Source: Acidimicrobiia bacterium
GTDB lineage: Bacteria > Actinomycetota > Acidimicrobiia > Acidimicrobiales > AC-14
Reading direction: 5' to 3'
DNA length: 55,277 nt
Assembly: GCA_023264995.1 (NCBI GenBank)
Contig: JAHFUR010000028.1
Span: 1 to 55,277 of the forward strand
This document shows, piece by piece, positions 26,471 through 36,427 of the stretch. Every line of letters starts with the position of its first letter. The stretch's first letter is position 1. The position numbers and the translations under genes are program-made. A model generated the notes under the pieces. The model was given only the letters and a program-made list of their open reading frames with translations. It did no database searches and was not told the origin of the DNA.

Positions 26471-27181
26471 CTACGGGTGCGGGTCGTGGCCGGGCCGCAG
26501 AATGGCCCGCTTCACGTCCTGGATGGCCTCGGTGACCTTGATGCCGCGCGGGCAGGCGTCGGTGCAGTTGAAGGCGGTGCGGCATTTCCAGACGCCGGAG
26601 GTCTCGTCGAGGATGTGGAGGCGCTCGGCGCCGGCCTCGTCGCGGGAGTCGAAGATGAAGCGGTGGGCGTTGACGATGGCGGCCGGGCCGACGTAGGTGT
26701 CGTTGGCCCAGTAGACCGGGCACGAGGTGGTGCACGCCGCGCACAGGATGCACTTGGTGGTGTCGTCGAAGCGGGCCCGCTGCTCGGGCGACTGGAGGCG
26801 CTCACTGTCGCCCGGGTCGGTCTCGTTGTGCAGCCAGGGCAGGACGCTGCGGTACTGGGCGAAGAAGGCGTCCATGTCGACCACGAGGTCCTTGAGCACG
26901 GGCAGGCCGCGGAGGGGTTCGACGGTGATGCGGGTGCCGACGTCGTGGACCAGCAGGACGCACGCCAGCCGGTTGGCCCCGTTGATGACCATGGCGTCGG
27001 AGCCGCACACGCCGTGGGCGCACGACCGGCGGAACGCCAGGCTGCCGTCCTGGTACCAGCGCACCTGGTGGAGGGCGTCGAGCACCCGGTCGCCGGCGTC
27101 GACGGTGACCCGGTACTCCTCCCAGTGGGGCCGCTCGTCGCGCTCGGGGTCGAAGCGCTTGATCCTCAGTTCCACGTCCAC
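26471..27181 (-). CDS. sdhB: Succinate dehydrogenase / fumarate reductase iron-sulfur subunit
   Basis: The 236-residue electron-transfer subunit of complex II carries the 2Fe-2S loop CAHGVCGSDAMVINGANRLA, in which the third ligand is Asp, as known in actinobacterial SdhB. The 4Fe-4S motif is CILCAACTTSCP, and the 3Fe-4S region is WKCRTAFNCTDACPRGI. It starts three bases after the sdhA stop. No sdhC or sdhD membrane-anchor genes are adjacent, so quinone coupling must use anchors encoded elsewhere, or this is a soluble or atypical SdhAB. Confidence 0.94.
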   Translation of the reverse strand: MDVELRIKRFDPERDERPHWEEYRVTVDAGDRVLDALHQVRWYQDGSLAFRRSCAHGVCGSDAMVINGANRLACVLLVHDVGTRITVEPLRGLPVLKDLVVDMDAFFAQYRSVLPWLHNETDPGDSERLQSPEQRARFDDTTKCILCAACTTSCPVYWANDTYVGPAAIVNAHRFIFDSRDEAGAERLHILDETSGVWKCRTAFNCTDACPRGIKVTEAIQDVKRAILRPGHDPHP

Positions 27182-27184
27182 GAG

Positions 27185-28936
27185 TCAGTACTTCCGTTCC
27201 ATGGGGACGTACGGCCCGCCGACGACCGGCTTGTAGTCGAGGCGCACGCCGCCGTCGGGCCGGCGGAAGGCCAGGCTGTGGCGCATCCAGTTGGCGTCGT
27301 CGCGCAGGGGGTGGTCGTCGCGGAAGTGGCCGCCGCGGCTTTCGGTGCGGGCCAGGGCCGCGACCACCAGGGTCTCGGCCACGTCGAGCAGGTAGCCGAG
27401 CTCCAGTGTTTCGGACAGCTCGTAGTTGAACCGCCGGCCCTGGTCGGTGACGGCGACGCTCCGGTAGCGCTCGCGCAACCCGTCGATGGTGGCCGAGACC
27501 GACCGGAGGCTCTCGTCGGTGCGGAACACCGATGCGTTGAGGGTCATCTCGGCCTGCAGCTCGCTGCGGATGGCGGCGACGCTCTCGGTGCCGGTCGACC
27601 CGAGCAGGCCGGTGATGGTCGACGCGATGGCCGTCTCGAAGCCGGCGGGCATGCTGGGCGGCTGGCGGCCCTGGACGTAGGCGGCCATGGCTGCCCCACC
27701 CCGCCGGCCGAAGACCACGATGTCGAGCAGGGAGTTGGTGCCCAGCCGGTTGGCGCCGTGCACCGACACGCAGGCGCACTCGCCGGCGGCGTACAGGCCG
27801 GGGGCCACCGTGCCGGCGGCGTCGAGGACGACCTCGGCGTCGACGTTGGTGGGGATCCCGCCCATGGCGTAGTGGGCCGTCGGCTGGATGGGGATGAGGT
27901 CGGTCTTGGGTTCGATGCCCTGGTAGGTGCGCACGAACTCGGCGATGTCGGGCAGTTTCTCGTCGATCTGGGCTGCGGGCAGGTGGGTGAGGTCGAGGTA
28001 GAGGTAGTCCTTGTCGGGGCCGGCCCCCCGTCCCTGGCGGATCTCGGTGAGCATGGCCCGGCTCACCATGTCGCGCGGGGCCAGGTCCTTGACCGTGGGG
28101 GCGTAGCGCTCCATGAAGCGCTCGCCGGCCTCGTTGCGGAGGATGCCGCCCTCGCCCCGGGCCGCCTCCGAGAGCAGGATGCCGAGCTTGTTGATGCCCG
28201 TCGGGTGGAACTGGAAGAACTCCATGTCCTCCAGGGGCACGCCACGGCGCCACAGCAGGCCGGGCCCGTCACCGGTGAGGGTGTGGGCGTTGGAGGAGAC
28301 CTTGAAGATGCGCCCGAACCCGCCCGTGGCGAACAGGGCGGCCGCGCACTCGAACACGTGGAGGTCACCGGTGGACAGCTCGTGGGCCACCACGCCGGCG
28401 ACCCCTCGGCGCGGGTCGCCGTCGACGAAGGCCACGTCGAGGACCTGGAACTCGTCGAAGAAGGCCACGCCCCGGGCCACGCACTGCTGGTAGAGGGTCT
28501 GGAGGATCATGTGACCGGTGCGGTCGGCGGCGTAGCAGGCCCGTTTCACCGGGGCCTCGCCGTGGTTGCGGGTGTGGCCGCCGAAGCGGCGCTGGTCGAT
28601 CTTGCCCTCGGGGGTGCGGTTGAACGGCAACCCGAAGTGCTCGAGCTCGCGGACCGCGTCCACGGCTTCGCGGCACATGATCTCCGCGGCCGGCTGGTCG
28701 ACGAGGTAGTCGCCCCCCTTGACCGTGTCGAAGGTGTGCCACTCCCAGGAGTCCTCCTCCACGTTGGCCAGAGCCGCGCACATGCCGCCCTGGGCCGCGC
28801 CCGTGTGGGAGCGCGTGGGGTAGAGCTTGGAGATCACCGCGGTGCGGCACTTGCCGGCGGTCTCGATGGCGGCCCGCAGGCCGGCCCCGCCGGCGCCGAC
28901 GATCACCGCGTCGAAGCTGTGCCGGTGGATCTCCAT
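27185..28936 (-). CDS. sdhA: Succinate dehydrogenase / fumarate reductase flavoprotein subunit
   Basis: The catalytic subunit of complex II, 583 residues, oxidises succinate to fumarate. It shows the FAD-binding [16 protein letters not shown], the flavinylation segment [31 protein letters not shown], the active-site [32 protein letters not shown] and [21 protein letters not shown] 28936 is the true start; the open frame continues upstream only as a shadow of neighbouring genes. The gene follows a nitroreductase-like gene by 20 bases on the same strand, so it appears to sit inside a four-gene operon with the PaaK/CapK-like gene first. Confidence 0.95.
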   Translation of the reverse strand: MEIHRHSFDAVIVGAGGAGLRAAIETAGKCRTAVISKLYPTRSHTGAAQGGMCAALANVEEDSWEWHTFDTVKGGDYLVDQPAAEIMCREAVDAVRELEHFGLPFNRTPEGKIDQRRFGGHTRNHGEAPVKRACYAADRTGHMILQTLYQQCVARGVAFFDEFQVLDVAFVDGDPRRGVAGVVAHELSTGDLHVFECAAALFATGGFGRIFKVSSNAHTLTGDGPGLLWRRGVPLEDMEFFQFHPTGINKLGILLSEAARGEGGILRNEAGERFMERYAPTVKDLAPRDMVSRAMLTEIRQGRGAGPDKDYLYLDLTHLPAAQIDEKLPDIAEFVRTYQGIEPKTDLIPIQPTAHYAMGGIPTNVDAEVVLDAAGTVAPGLYAAGECACVSVHGANRLGTNSLLDIVVFGRRGGAAMAAYVQGRQPPSMPAGFETAIASTITGLLGSTGTESVAAIRSELQAEMTLNASVFRTDESLRSVSATIDGLRERYRSVAVTDQGRRFNYELSETLELGYLLDVAETLVVAALARTESRGGHFRDDHPLRDDANWMRHSLAFRRPDGGVRLDYKPVVGGPYVPMERKY

Positions 28937-28956
28937 CGTGCCATCCTGCCCCACGG

Positions 28957-29913
28957 TCAGGCCCGCAGCGTCTCCTGCAGCGGCCGGCGGTTGGAGCGGG
29001 GGACGGAGGCGGTGGGATGGCCGATGCGGTAGACGGCCACCGGGACGGCCACGCCGGCGAGGGCGGCCACCTGGGGTGCCGTCTCCGGCCGGTCGACGGC
29101 GATGGAGATCGGGTGGCTGGCCCACCCGGCGCCGCCGATCGTGACCCAGGAGCGGAGCAGCCGGCGGCCGGCGTCGAACAGGTCGGCCGGGCTCAGGCTG
29201 GGCGCGCCGAGGACGCAGACGCCGACGCTCTGGCGCAGGAGGCGCACGTCGCGCGAGGCGTAGGCCCGGGCCACCGAGGCGGGGAGGTGCCCGGCGCGGA
29301 AGGCCACCCGGAGGGCGGCCCACTCGGTACGGGTGAGGGCCAGGCCTTCCGGCGTCATGCCGGCGGGAGTGGCGGGGTCGGCGTGGGTCCAGCGCCGGAG
29401 GTCGGTCACGAAACGGCGGTCCTGCCAGGACAGGACGCTGGCCTGGGCGACGAGGCGGGCGATGGCCCGCGGCTCGACCAGCACGTTGCCGAGCCCGGTC
29501 AGGTCGGCGGCGAGGGCGGCCGGCACCGGCGAGCGGTCGTAGCGCAGGCGGTTGGTGTGCCGGTCGGTGGCCGGGCCGGCAAGCGGGTCGGCGGGACCGT
29601 CGGCGGCGGTTGCCGGGCGGACCGAGATGTCGCCCACGTGGAGGTCGGACCCCGACCTGGTGAAGCGGAGCGAGATGTGGCTGCGACGACCGTGCCGCTG
29701 GGCCGCCAACGAGAGCGTCTCGTAGTAGGCGCCGAGGGCCAGGTAGGCGTCGCGGTCGTCGGGGTCGAAGGGCAGGTAGTCGAGGTGGTCGTAGTGCAGC
29801 TCGACGGTGTCGTCCCCCAGGGCCACGAGCCGCCAGGGTTGGGCGTTGTGGGCCGAGGGGGCCCGTTGGGCCTCGGCGAGGACGGCGGCGACGGTGGGGT
29901 CGATCGCGCTCAT
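28957..29913 (-). CDS. Acg-like nitroreductase-family protein
   Basis: This 318-residue protein of the nitroreductase superfamily is closest to the Acg/Rv2032 type. It has an N-terminal [18 protein letters not shown] motif, [18 protein letters not shown], and C-terminal [20 protein letters not shown] and [20 protein letters not shown]. Acg proteins retain flavin but can lack reductase activity and may store it. The start overlaps the stop of the upstream ligase-like gene as ATGA, and sdhA follows after 20 bases. This suggests a link to redox or respiratory adaptation. Confidence 0.85.
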   Translation of the reverse strand: MSAIDPTVAAVLAEAQRAPSAHNAQPWRLVALGDDTVELHYDHLDYLPFDPDDRDAYLALGAYYETLSLAAQRHGRRSHISLRFTRSGSDLHVGDISVRPATAADGPADPLAGPATDRHTNRLRYDRSPVPAALAADLTGLGNVLVEPRAIARLVAQASVLSWQDRRFVTDLRRWTHADPATPAGMTPEGLALTRTEWAALRVAFRAGHLPASVARAYASRDVRLLRQSVGVCVLGAPSLSPADLFDAGRRLLRSWVTIGGAGWASHPISIAVDRPETAPQVAALAGVAVPVAVYRIGHPTASVPRSNRRPLQETLRA

Positions 29914-31427
29914 CGGGCGGCCGCCGGCACGACGTGGCGGTGCTTGATCCGGCCGGCGTTGGCGGCGAACGGCCCGGTGCCCGGCTCCCAGAGCCGCACC
30001 CGTAGGTCGCCGGCCGCCGGCGACTCCAGAAGGGCGGCGCGGTAGTCGGCCGATGCCGCGGCCAGGCGCCGGCGGATGGCGGCGGCCAGCTCGTCGGGGT
30101 CGATGCCGTCGGGTGCTTCGACGTGGATGACCGGCCGGACGTCGTCATCCACCTCGGCAAGTTCCATGCAGAACGTGCCCAGGAGGTCGGCACGGGGATG
30201 GTCGCCGATGCCGGCCGCGACGTCTTCGGGGTAGAGGTTGGCGCCCATGAACGACAGCGTCTGGTCCGACCGGCCATGGACGAACAGGAAGGGCAGCTGG
30301 AAGGGCCGGGGCTCGCCCTGGGCCGGGTCGAGGCCGAGCGCTCGGCACGCGGCCATCGCCGCGGCAAAGCCCACCGTGCCGCCCTCGTCGCCGACGTTGT
30401 AACGGATGCGGGGCGACAGCATCGGCCGGGTCACGGTGATCACCAGCTCGTTGGCGCCGCCGGCGCCCCGGACGGTCTCGACGTGGTAGTCGCAGGGGTC
30501 GTACTGGAAGACCATGGGCAGCCGGTCGCGGCGCCCGAACAGGGCCAGGGCCAGCTCGGGGTTGGCGGCGGCCTGCTGGCGGAGCCAGACCGACACCGGC
30601 GTCTCGGAGGCGACCCCGATGTCGAGATCGGATGCCCCGTAGGCCGACCACACGGCGACGAAGGTGCGCGTGAGCCGGGCGCGGGCGGCCTCCGTCATGC
30701 CCTCGCCGCCCACGAAGCCGTACAGGGTGAAGCTGGAAAGGTCGGCAGCGTCGAGAAGGGCCCGCAGGAAGGGCGGGTAGCCGCACACGATGTAGAGGGG
30801 GCCCGTGCCCAGAAGGGCCATGGTGCCGAGCACCTTCTCGATGTCGGGACCACAGGACTTCACGGTGCCGATGGCTCGCAGGGCGACGGCGACATTGGTG
30901 CCCGTGGCCCACGCGCCCATGGAGAAGGCGTTGAGGACCACGACGGGGCGCCCCTCGCGAGGGAGGAGATGGCGGGCCAGCAGGGCCAGGCTGCGGTGGA
31001 CGTCGGCCAGCTCCGGCTGGCTGCGGATCCACGTGTAGGGCGCGCCGCTCGACCCGGCCGACTCGTCGAGCTCGCATCCCGCCGCCGGGATCCGCCCGCC
31101 GGCGCAACGAGCGGCCAGCGGCCACCCGTCGATGTACGAGCGCTTGGTCGTGACCGGGAGCTGGGCCAGCCATGCCTCGGCGGTGCGCGCCGGTCGTACC
31201 GGGGCGCTCCTGCCCACCAGCTCCCGGTACGCCGGGACCGACCGCAGGGCCTTGCGGGCCGCCGTTGCCGCCGCCGGCGCCGACAGCCGGCCGGCGGCGG
31301 CGCCGGCCCGGCGGGCCCCCAGCTCGAAGGCCCGGAGGTTGCTCCGGGATACCCGGTGGGCGGCTCGGGCGCCGGCGGCCGTCACCGACCACCGGGCGAA
31401 GCGGAAGCGCATCGGCAATGAGGTCAT
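29910..31427 (-). CDS. PaaK/CapK-like AMP-binding protein (putative acyl-CoA ligase)
   Basis: This protein of ~505 residues resembles phenylacetate-CoA ligase/CapK adenylating enzymes. The phosphate loop is [15 protein letters not shown], followed by [15 protein letters not shown], the AMP-site segment [27 protein letters not shown] and the C-terminal-domain hinge [20 protein letters not shown]. The substrate acid is unknown. ATG 31427 is chosen as the first strong start; an upstream TTG (31493) gives 22 unconvincing residues, and no clear Shine-Dalgarno sequence or -10 is seen. It is the first gene of the run to sdhB and is coupled to the nitroreductase by ATGA. Confidence 0.82.
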   Translation of the reverse strand: MTSLPMRFRFARWSVTAAGARAAHRVSRSNLRAFELGARRAGAAAGRLSAPAAATAARKALRSVPAYRELVGRSAPVRPARTAEAWLAQLPVTTKRSYIDGWPLAARCAGGRIPAAGCELDESAGSSGAPYTWIRSQPELADVHRSLALLARHLLPREGRPVVVLNAFSMGAWATGTNVAVALRAIGTVKSCGPDIEKVLGTMALLGTGPLYIVCGYPPFLRALLDAADLSSFTLYGFVGGEGMTEAARARLTRTFVAVWSAYGASDLDIGVASETPVSVWLRQQAAANPELALALFGRRDRLPMVFQYDPCDYHVETVRGAGGANELVITVTRPMLSPRIRYNVGDEGGTVGFAAAMAACRALGLDPAQGEPRPFQLPFLFVHGRSDQTLSFMGANLYPEDVAAGIGDHPRADLLGTFCMELAEVDDDVRPVIHVEAPDGIDPDELAAAIRRRLAAASADYRAALLESPAAGDLRVRLWEPGTGPFAANAGRIKHRHVVPAAAR

Positions 31428-31512
31428 GGCCCGACTGTCCGCCCGGGCCGGCTCAGGTTCAATGGTGGTGACCCCCCATTTCGCTCTGGGCAACCCCGGT
31501 GACCCATTCGGC

Positions 31513-32301
31513 TCAGGACCGGGTGAGCGGCCCCTGAAGGATGGCGTCGACCTGGACGCGGGCCCCGGCGGGGACGAGGGTCACGGTGTACGGGCCCTCG
31601 CCGAACTGGATGCCGGCGGCGGGCTTGGTGGAGGTGGCGTCCCGGATCTGGAGCTGCCCGGTGGCCGTCACCTTGCCGGGGCCGGTCAGTTCGAGGCGGG
31701 CCGGGGCCGCCTTGATGACCACGCCCCCGTGGGCGGTGACCATGGTGCGGGCGTCGGCGGTGAAGGCCACCGCGTCGCGGGGGGTGGCCAGGCCGCCGAC
31801 GCCGACGGCCACCGAGGCGCCGGCCCGGTAGGCGCCGGGCTTGAGGGGCCGGGCGGCCCCGTCGACGGTCCAGGTGGCGGCGCCGGTGGCGTCGACCTCG
31901 ACCTTCGACCCACCCAGGTCGATGGTGCCGCCATCGCCGGTGATGGGCAGCGGGGTCCCCCCGGGCCAGGCGATCGAGGTTCGCTTCCCGTCGACCAGGG
32001 CGTTCTCGATCGTGGCCTTGCCGACGCCCCGTTCAAGGGCGATCAGCGTGAACGGAGCCGCCAGCGGGGCCGCCTGGGCGCCCTCGGCGGTGAGCTTGTC
32101 GACCGTGCCCTTCACGAACGCCTGGCCGGGAGCCGGCACCGGCCCGGGGTCGATCGTCGTGGTCGTGGTCGCGCTGGCCCGGGCCGTGGCGGCTTTGAAC
32201 CGATCGAGGGCGCTGGTGTTGTCGGCGGTGTAGCGGACCCCGAGGGCGACGGCCGTCACCGAGACGACGAGCGCGGCGAAGTAGGCGATGACTCTCTGCA
32301 T
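31513..32301 (-). CDS. Exported or membrane-anchored hypothetical protein
   Basis: The 262-residue protein has an N-terminal hydrophobic segment (VIAYFAALVVSVTAVALGV) that serves as signal or anchor, then a Thr-rich linker (ATTTTTIDPGP) and a beta-rich exterior domain with Gly/Val repeats. No recognised domain or catalytic motif was found. ATG 32301 fits a TACCCT element eight bases upstream; an upstream open stretch is antisense shadow of the ATPase gene. It is divergent from the MoxR-like ATPase gene with 25 bases between starts. Confidence 0.7.
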   Translation of the reverse strand: MQRVIAYFAALVVSVTAVALGVRYTADNTSALDRFKAATARASATTTTTIDPGPVPAPGQAFVKGTVDKLTAEGAQAAPLAAPFTLIALERGVGKATIENALVDGKRTSIAWPGGTPLPITGDGGTIDLGGSKVEVDATGAATWTVDGAARPLKPGAYRAGASVAVGVGGLATPRDAVAFTADARTMVTAHGGVVIKAAPARLELTGPGKVTATGQLQIRDATSTKPAAGIQFGEGPYTVTLVPAGARVQVDAILQGPLTRS

Positions 32302-32309
32302 TGGGGCCA

Positions 32310-32319
32310 AGGGTACGGT
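32310..32319. promoter_or_regulatory. Interlocked divergent -10 elements
   Basis: Minus-strand TACCCT (32315-32310) lies eight bases before ATG 32301. Plus-strand TACGGT (32314-32319) lies seven bases before ATG 32327. The two hexamers share two base pairs, so only one polymerase can bind at a time. Confidence 0.5.
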
Positions 32320-32326
32320 GGGCGGG

Positions 32327-33742
32327 ATGTCCAGGCCTGCCACCCTCGGCCAGCTGCGTGAGTCGGGCTGGGAGTCCCTGCCGGTCAAGGAGGAGGTGCG
32401 CCGCAACGTTGCCGCCCGCATCGCTGCCGGCACACCGATCGTCGACGGTGTCGTCGGCTACGACGACACGGTGCTGCCGCAGCTCGAGAACGCCCTGCTC
32501 GCCGGCCACGACACGATCTTCCTGGGCGAGAGAGGCCAGGCCAAGACCCGCATCATCCGGTCGCTCGTCGCCCTGCTCGACGAGTGGATGCCCATTGTCG
32601 CCGGCTCCGAGATCAACGACGACCCCTACCACCCCGTGTCGCGCCACGCCCGCGACCTGGTGCGCGACCACGGGGAGGACACGCCGGTCGAGTGGGTGCA
32701 CCGCTCGACCCGGTTCGGCGAGAAGCTGGCCACCCCCGACACGTCGATCGCCGACCTGATCGGTGAGGTCGACCCCATCAAGGTGGCCGAGGGCCGCTAC
32801 CTCTCCGACGAGCTGACCCTGCACTACGGGCTCGTCCCCCGCACCAACCGGGGCATCTTCGCCATCAACGAGCTGCCCGACCTGTCCGAGCGCATCCAGG
32901 TCGGCCTGCTCAACGTGCTCGAGGAGCGCGACATCCAGGTGCGGGGCTACAAGATCCGCCTCCCCCTCGACCTGATGCTGGTGGCCTCGGCCAACCCCGA
33001 GGACTACACCAACCGGGGCCGGATCATCACCCCGCTCAAGGACCGCTTCGGCGCCCAGATCCGCACCCACTACCCGCTCGACATCGAGCTGGAGCTCGAC
33101 GTCGTGCGCCAGGAGGCCCGCCCGCTCGACGCCGCGGCCGTCGGCATTCCCGGGCTGCGGGTGGAGGTGCCCGACCACATGGCCGACATCGTGGCCACGG
33201 TCAGCCACGAGGCCCGCCGCAGCCCGCACGTGAACCAGCGCTCCGGTGTCTCGGTGCGGCTCACCATCGCCAACTACGAGACCATGGTGGCCAACGCCAC
33301 CCGCCGCGCCCTCCGCTTGGGCGAAACGCTGGTGGTGCCCCGGGTCAGCGACCTCGACGCCCTGCCGGCGTCGATGGCCGGCAAGGTCGAGATCGAGACC
33401 GTCGATGAGGGTGACGACGGCGCGGTCCTGGAGCGGATCCTCAAGGCGTCGGTCCTGGCCGTGTTCCGCCAGCGCTGCCCCATGGAGCGCTTCCGCGACG
33501 CCCTGGCCGAGTTCGATGGGGGGACGGTCCTCCACACCGGCGACGACGTGCCCTCGGCCGACTACGTGGCTGCCCTGGCCACGCTGCCGGCGCTGCGCGA
33601 AGCCGTGTTGCCGCTGGCTGGCAGCGAGGGCCCGGCGGCCCTTGCCAGCGCCGTCGAGCTGGTCCTGGAGGGGCTGCACCTGTCCCGCCGGCTCAACAAG
33701 GACGCAGCCGGGAGCCGGGCCACCTACCGGGGCCGGGGGTAG
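32327..33742 (+). CDS. MoxR/magnesium-chelatase-like AAA+ ATPase
   Basis: This 471-residue AAA+ protein has Walker A GERGQAKTR at about residues 67-75. It then has FAINELPDLSERIQVGLLNV (Walker B region), VASANPEDYTNRGRI (sensor 1) and ITPLKDRFGAQIRTHYP with an arginine-finger region. The C-terminal helical lid resembles the BchI/ChlI group. Its stop lies five bases before the VWA-domain gene, matching the MoxR-VWA chaperone pairs that load metals or remodel complexes. The target is unknown. It should form hexamers and act with the VWA partner. Confidence 0.88.
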   Translation: MSRPATLGQLRESGWESLPVKEEVRRNVAARIAAGTPIVDGVVGYDDTVLPQLENALLAGHDTIFLGERGQAKTRIIRSLVALLDEWMPIVAGSEINDDPYHPVSRHARDLVRDHGEDTPVEWVHRSTRFGEKLATPDTSIADLIGEVDPIKVAEGRYLSDELTLHYGLVPRTNRGIFAINELPDLSERIQVGLLNVLEERDIQVRGYKIRLPLDLMLVASANPEDYTNRGRIITPLKDRFGAQIRTHYPLDIELELDVVRQEARPLDAAAVGIPGLRVEVPDHMADIVATVSHEARRSPHVNQRSGVSVRLTIANYETMVANATRRALRLGETLVVPRVSDLDALPASMAGKVEIETVDEGDDGAVLERILKASVLAVFRQRCPMERFRDALAEFDGGTVLHTGDDVPSADYVAALATLPALREAVLPLAGSEGPAALASAVELVLEGLHLSRRLNKDAAGSRATYRGRG

Positions 33743-33747
33743 GTCCC

Positions 33748-35763
33748 ATTCCTTCCCGGTTCAGGTACTCGCGCTGGGACGGGACCCAGACCGGCTTCGA
33801 GCTGACGGCCGACGAGGTGCTGGCCCAGGCCACTGACGACCTGGTGTACCACGGCGACGTGCACGCCGCGCTGCGCCGGATGCTCCAGGAGGGCCTGAAA
33901 GACCGCATGGGCGAGCGGATCGCCGGCCTCCGGGAGCTCCTCGAGCGCCTGCGGGAGCGCCGGCGCCAGGAGCTGGCCAACCACGACCTGGGCGGCGTGT
34001 ACGACGACATCGCCAACGAGCTGCGCGAGGTGGTCAGCCAGGAGCGGTCCGCCCTCGACGGCCTCGAGGACGCGGCCCGCCAGTCGGGCGACCGACGCCG
34101 CGAGGACGTGGTCAGTGCGGCCATGGCCGAGCGGCGCATGCAGCTCGACCTCCTCCCGCCCGACCTGGCCGGTCAGGTCCGGTCGTTGCAGGAGTACGAC
34201 TTCGCCTCCGAGCCGGCCCGCCAGCGGTTCGAGGAGCTGCTCGACAAGCTGCGCCAGGAGCTGCTCAAAGGCCAGTTCAACCAGCTCTCCGAAGCCATGG
34301 CCAACACCAGCCCCGAGCAGGTGGCCCGCACCAAGGACATGCTGTCGGCCCTCAACGGGATGCTCGACCAGCAGGCGCGCGGCGAGGAGCCCGATTTCGC
34401 CGGGTTCATGGAGCAGTACGGCGACATGTTCCCCGGCAACCCCCAGACGCTCGACGAGCTCCTGGAGCAGATGGCCCGGCAGATGGCCGCCATGCAGCAG
34501 TTCCTCAACTCCCTGTCGCCCGAGCAACGGGCGCAGCTCAAGGCCCTGTCCGACCAGCTCATGGAGGACATGGACCTGCGCTGGCAGATGGACCAGCTCG
34601 CGCAGCACCTCCGGGAGGCCCGTCCTGACGCCGGGTGGGGGAACAGCTACCAGACCGGGGGGTCGGGGCCCATGGGTATGGGCGAGGCGACGCAGCTCAT
34701 GGACCGGCTCGGCAACATCGACCAGCTCGAGAACCTGCTGCGCTCCGCCGGTGCGCCTGGTGCGCTGGCCGAGGCCGACCTCGAGGTGGCCGCCGAGCTG
34801 CTCGGCCCTGACGGCGCCCGGAGCCTGGAGCGGCTGGCCGAGCTGTCACGGATGCTGCAGGACGCCGGCCTGATCGAGACCAAGGAGGGCCGCCTCGAGC
34901 TGACCCCCCGGGGGCTGCGGGTCGTCGGCCAACGGGCGCTGTCCGACCTCTTCGCCCGGTTGTCGAAGGACCGCCTCGGCCGCCACCAGGCCGAGCGCGA
35001 AGGTCCCGGCCACGAGCGCACCTTCGACTCCAAGCCCTACGAGTTCGGCGACCCCTTCCACCTCGATATCGAGCGCACCATCCGCAACGCCATCGGCCGG
35101 GCCGGCGGCGGCACGCCCGTCCGCCTCGACCCCGAGGACTTCGCGGTGGAGCGCACCGAGGTCCTGACCCGGACCAGCACCGTCCTACTCCTCGACCTGT
35201 CGCTCTCCATGCCCATGCGCGACAACTTCCTGGCTGCCAAGAAGGTGGCCCTGGCCCTTCACGCCCTCATCACCAGCCGCTACCCCCGCGACTACCTGGG
35301 CATCGTGGGGTTCAGCCAGGTGGCCCGACCCCTGCGGCCCGAGCAGCTCCCCGAGGTCTCCTGGGACTTCGTGATGGGCACCAACATGCAGCACGCCCTG
35401 CTCCTGGCTCGCAGGCAGCTGGCCCGCCAGTCGGGCACCAAGCAGGTCATCATGATCACCGACGGTGAGCCCACCGCCCACCTCGAGGCCGACGGCGGCG
35501 TGTTCGTGCAGTACCCGCCGGTGCGGGAGACGGTCCGGGCCACGCTGGCCGAGGTGGCCCGGTGCACGGCGGAGGGCATCCGTATCAACACGTTCATGCT
35601 CGACGCCACCGACCACCTGCAGGCGTTCGTCGAGCGAATGACCCGCATGAACCGCGGCCGGGCCTTCTTCACCACGCCCGAGACGCTCGGCAGCTACGTC
35701 CTGGTCGACTTCCTGGAGCACAAGCGGGCCCAGCGGACCGAGCAGGGCCGGCGCCCGGCCTGA
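33748..35763 (+). CDS. VWA-domain protein paired with MoxR-like ATPase; apparent ATT start
   Basis: The protein has ~671 residues, with a long helical N-terminal region, a helical middle with EADLEVAAELLGPDGARSLE, and a C-terminal VWA domain. The MIDAS residues are in LLLDLSLSMPM (DxSxS), MGTNMQHAL and MITDGEP. A conserved-looking N-terminus, SRFRYSRWDGTQTGFELTAD, lies upstream of the first GTG (33817), and no ATG, GTG or TTG precedes it in frame. ATT 33748, five bases after the ATPase stop and behind a G-rich stretch, is the best start candidate. VWA proteins of this kind act as adaptors for MoxR ATPases. Confidence 0.85.
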   Translation: MPSRFRYSRWDGTQTGFELTADEVLAQATDDLVYHGDVHAALRRMLQEGLKDRMGERIAGLRELLERLRERRRQELANHDLGGVYDDIANELREVVSQERSALDGLEDAARQSGDRRREDVVSAAMAERRMQLDLLPPDLAGQVRSLQEYDFASEPARQRFEELLDKLRQELLKGQFNQLSEAMANTSPEQVARTKDMLSALNGMLDQQARGEEPDFAGFMEQYGDMFPGNPQTLDELLEQMARQMAAMQQFLNSLSPEQRAQLKALSDQLMEDMDLRWQMDQLAQHLREARPDAGWGNSYQTGGSGPMGMGEATQLMDRLGNIDQLENLLRSAGAPGALAEADLEVAAELLGPDGARSLERLAELSRMLQDAGLIETKEGRLELTPRGLRVVGQRALSDLFARLSKDRLGRHQAEREGPGHERTFDSKPYEFGDPFHLDIERTIRNAIGRAGGGTPVRLDPEDFAVERTEVLTRTSTVLLLDLSLSMPMRDNFLAAKKVALALHALITSRYPRDYLGIVGFSQVARPLRPEQLPEVSWDFVMGTNMQHALLLARRQLARQSGTKQVIMITDGEPTAHLEADGGVFVQYPPVRETVRATLAEVARCTAEGIRINTFMLDATDHLQAFVERMTRMNRGRAFFTTPETLGSYVLVDFLEHKRAQRTEQGRRPA

Positions 35764-35764
35764 G

Positions 35765-36262
<498 letters not shown>

Positions 36263-36271
36263 GTGTGGGGG

Positions 36272-36277
36272 ATGGTA
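36272..36277 (-). promoter_or_regulatory. Putative -10 element for the macrodomain gene
   Basis: Minus-strand TACCAT is nine bases before ATG 36262. Confidence 0.4.
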
Positions 36278-36325
36278 CCGGCCCGGCCTTGCGCTCGGGC
36301 CGGATAGGCGCAATGATCACAGAGT

Positions 36326-36335
36326 TGTAATTACA
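36326..36335. promoter_or_regulatory. AT-rich perfect palindrome upstream of whiB
   Basis: TGTAATTACA is a perfect 10-bp palindrome in an AT-rich patch (about 36311-36336) of otherwise very GC-rich DNA. It lies between the divergent macrodomain and whiB starts, about 90 bases upstream of whiB. It is probably a regulator site or promoter core. Confidence 0.45.
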
Positions 36336-36364
36336 TCCGTGGCAGCGACCAGCACTGACCGTTC

Positions 36365-36392
36365 CAGAAGTACTGGCAGTTGCAGAAGCACT
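36365..36392. repeat. Direct repeat pair in the whiB 5' region
   Basis: CAGAAGTACT (36365-36374) and CAGAAGCACT (36383-36392) repeat with an 18-base period in the presumed leader of whiB. They may be a two-site operator or chance. Confidence 0.4.
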
Positions 36393-36427
36393 AGCCGCAC
36401 GACGAGCACGTTGAGGGGAGGCGGCCA

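Noticed and set aside
25262-29032. A 1256-codon plus-strand open frame
   Set aside because: It runs antisense to the anchored unknown, sdhB and sdhA, is low-complexity (Gly/Val/Ala/Arg) and shows no domain. It is a GC-rich shadow frame.
27185-30367. A 1060-codon minus-strand frame containing sdhA
   Set aside because: The homologous protein starts at ATG 28936. The upstream part is a shadow of the nitroreductase and ligase genes.
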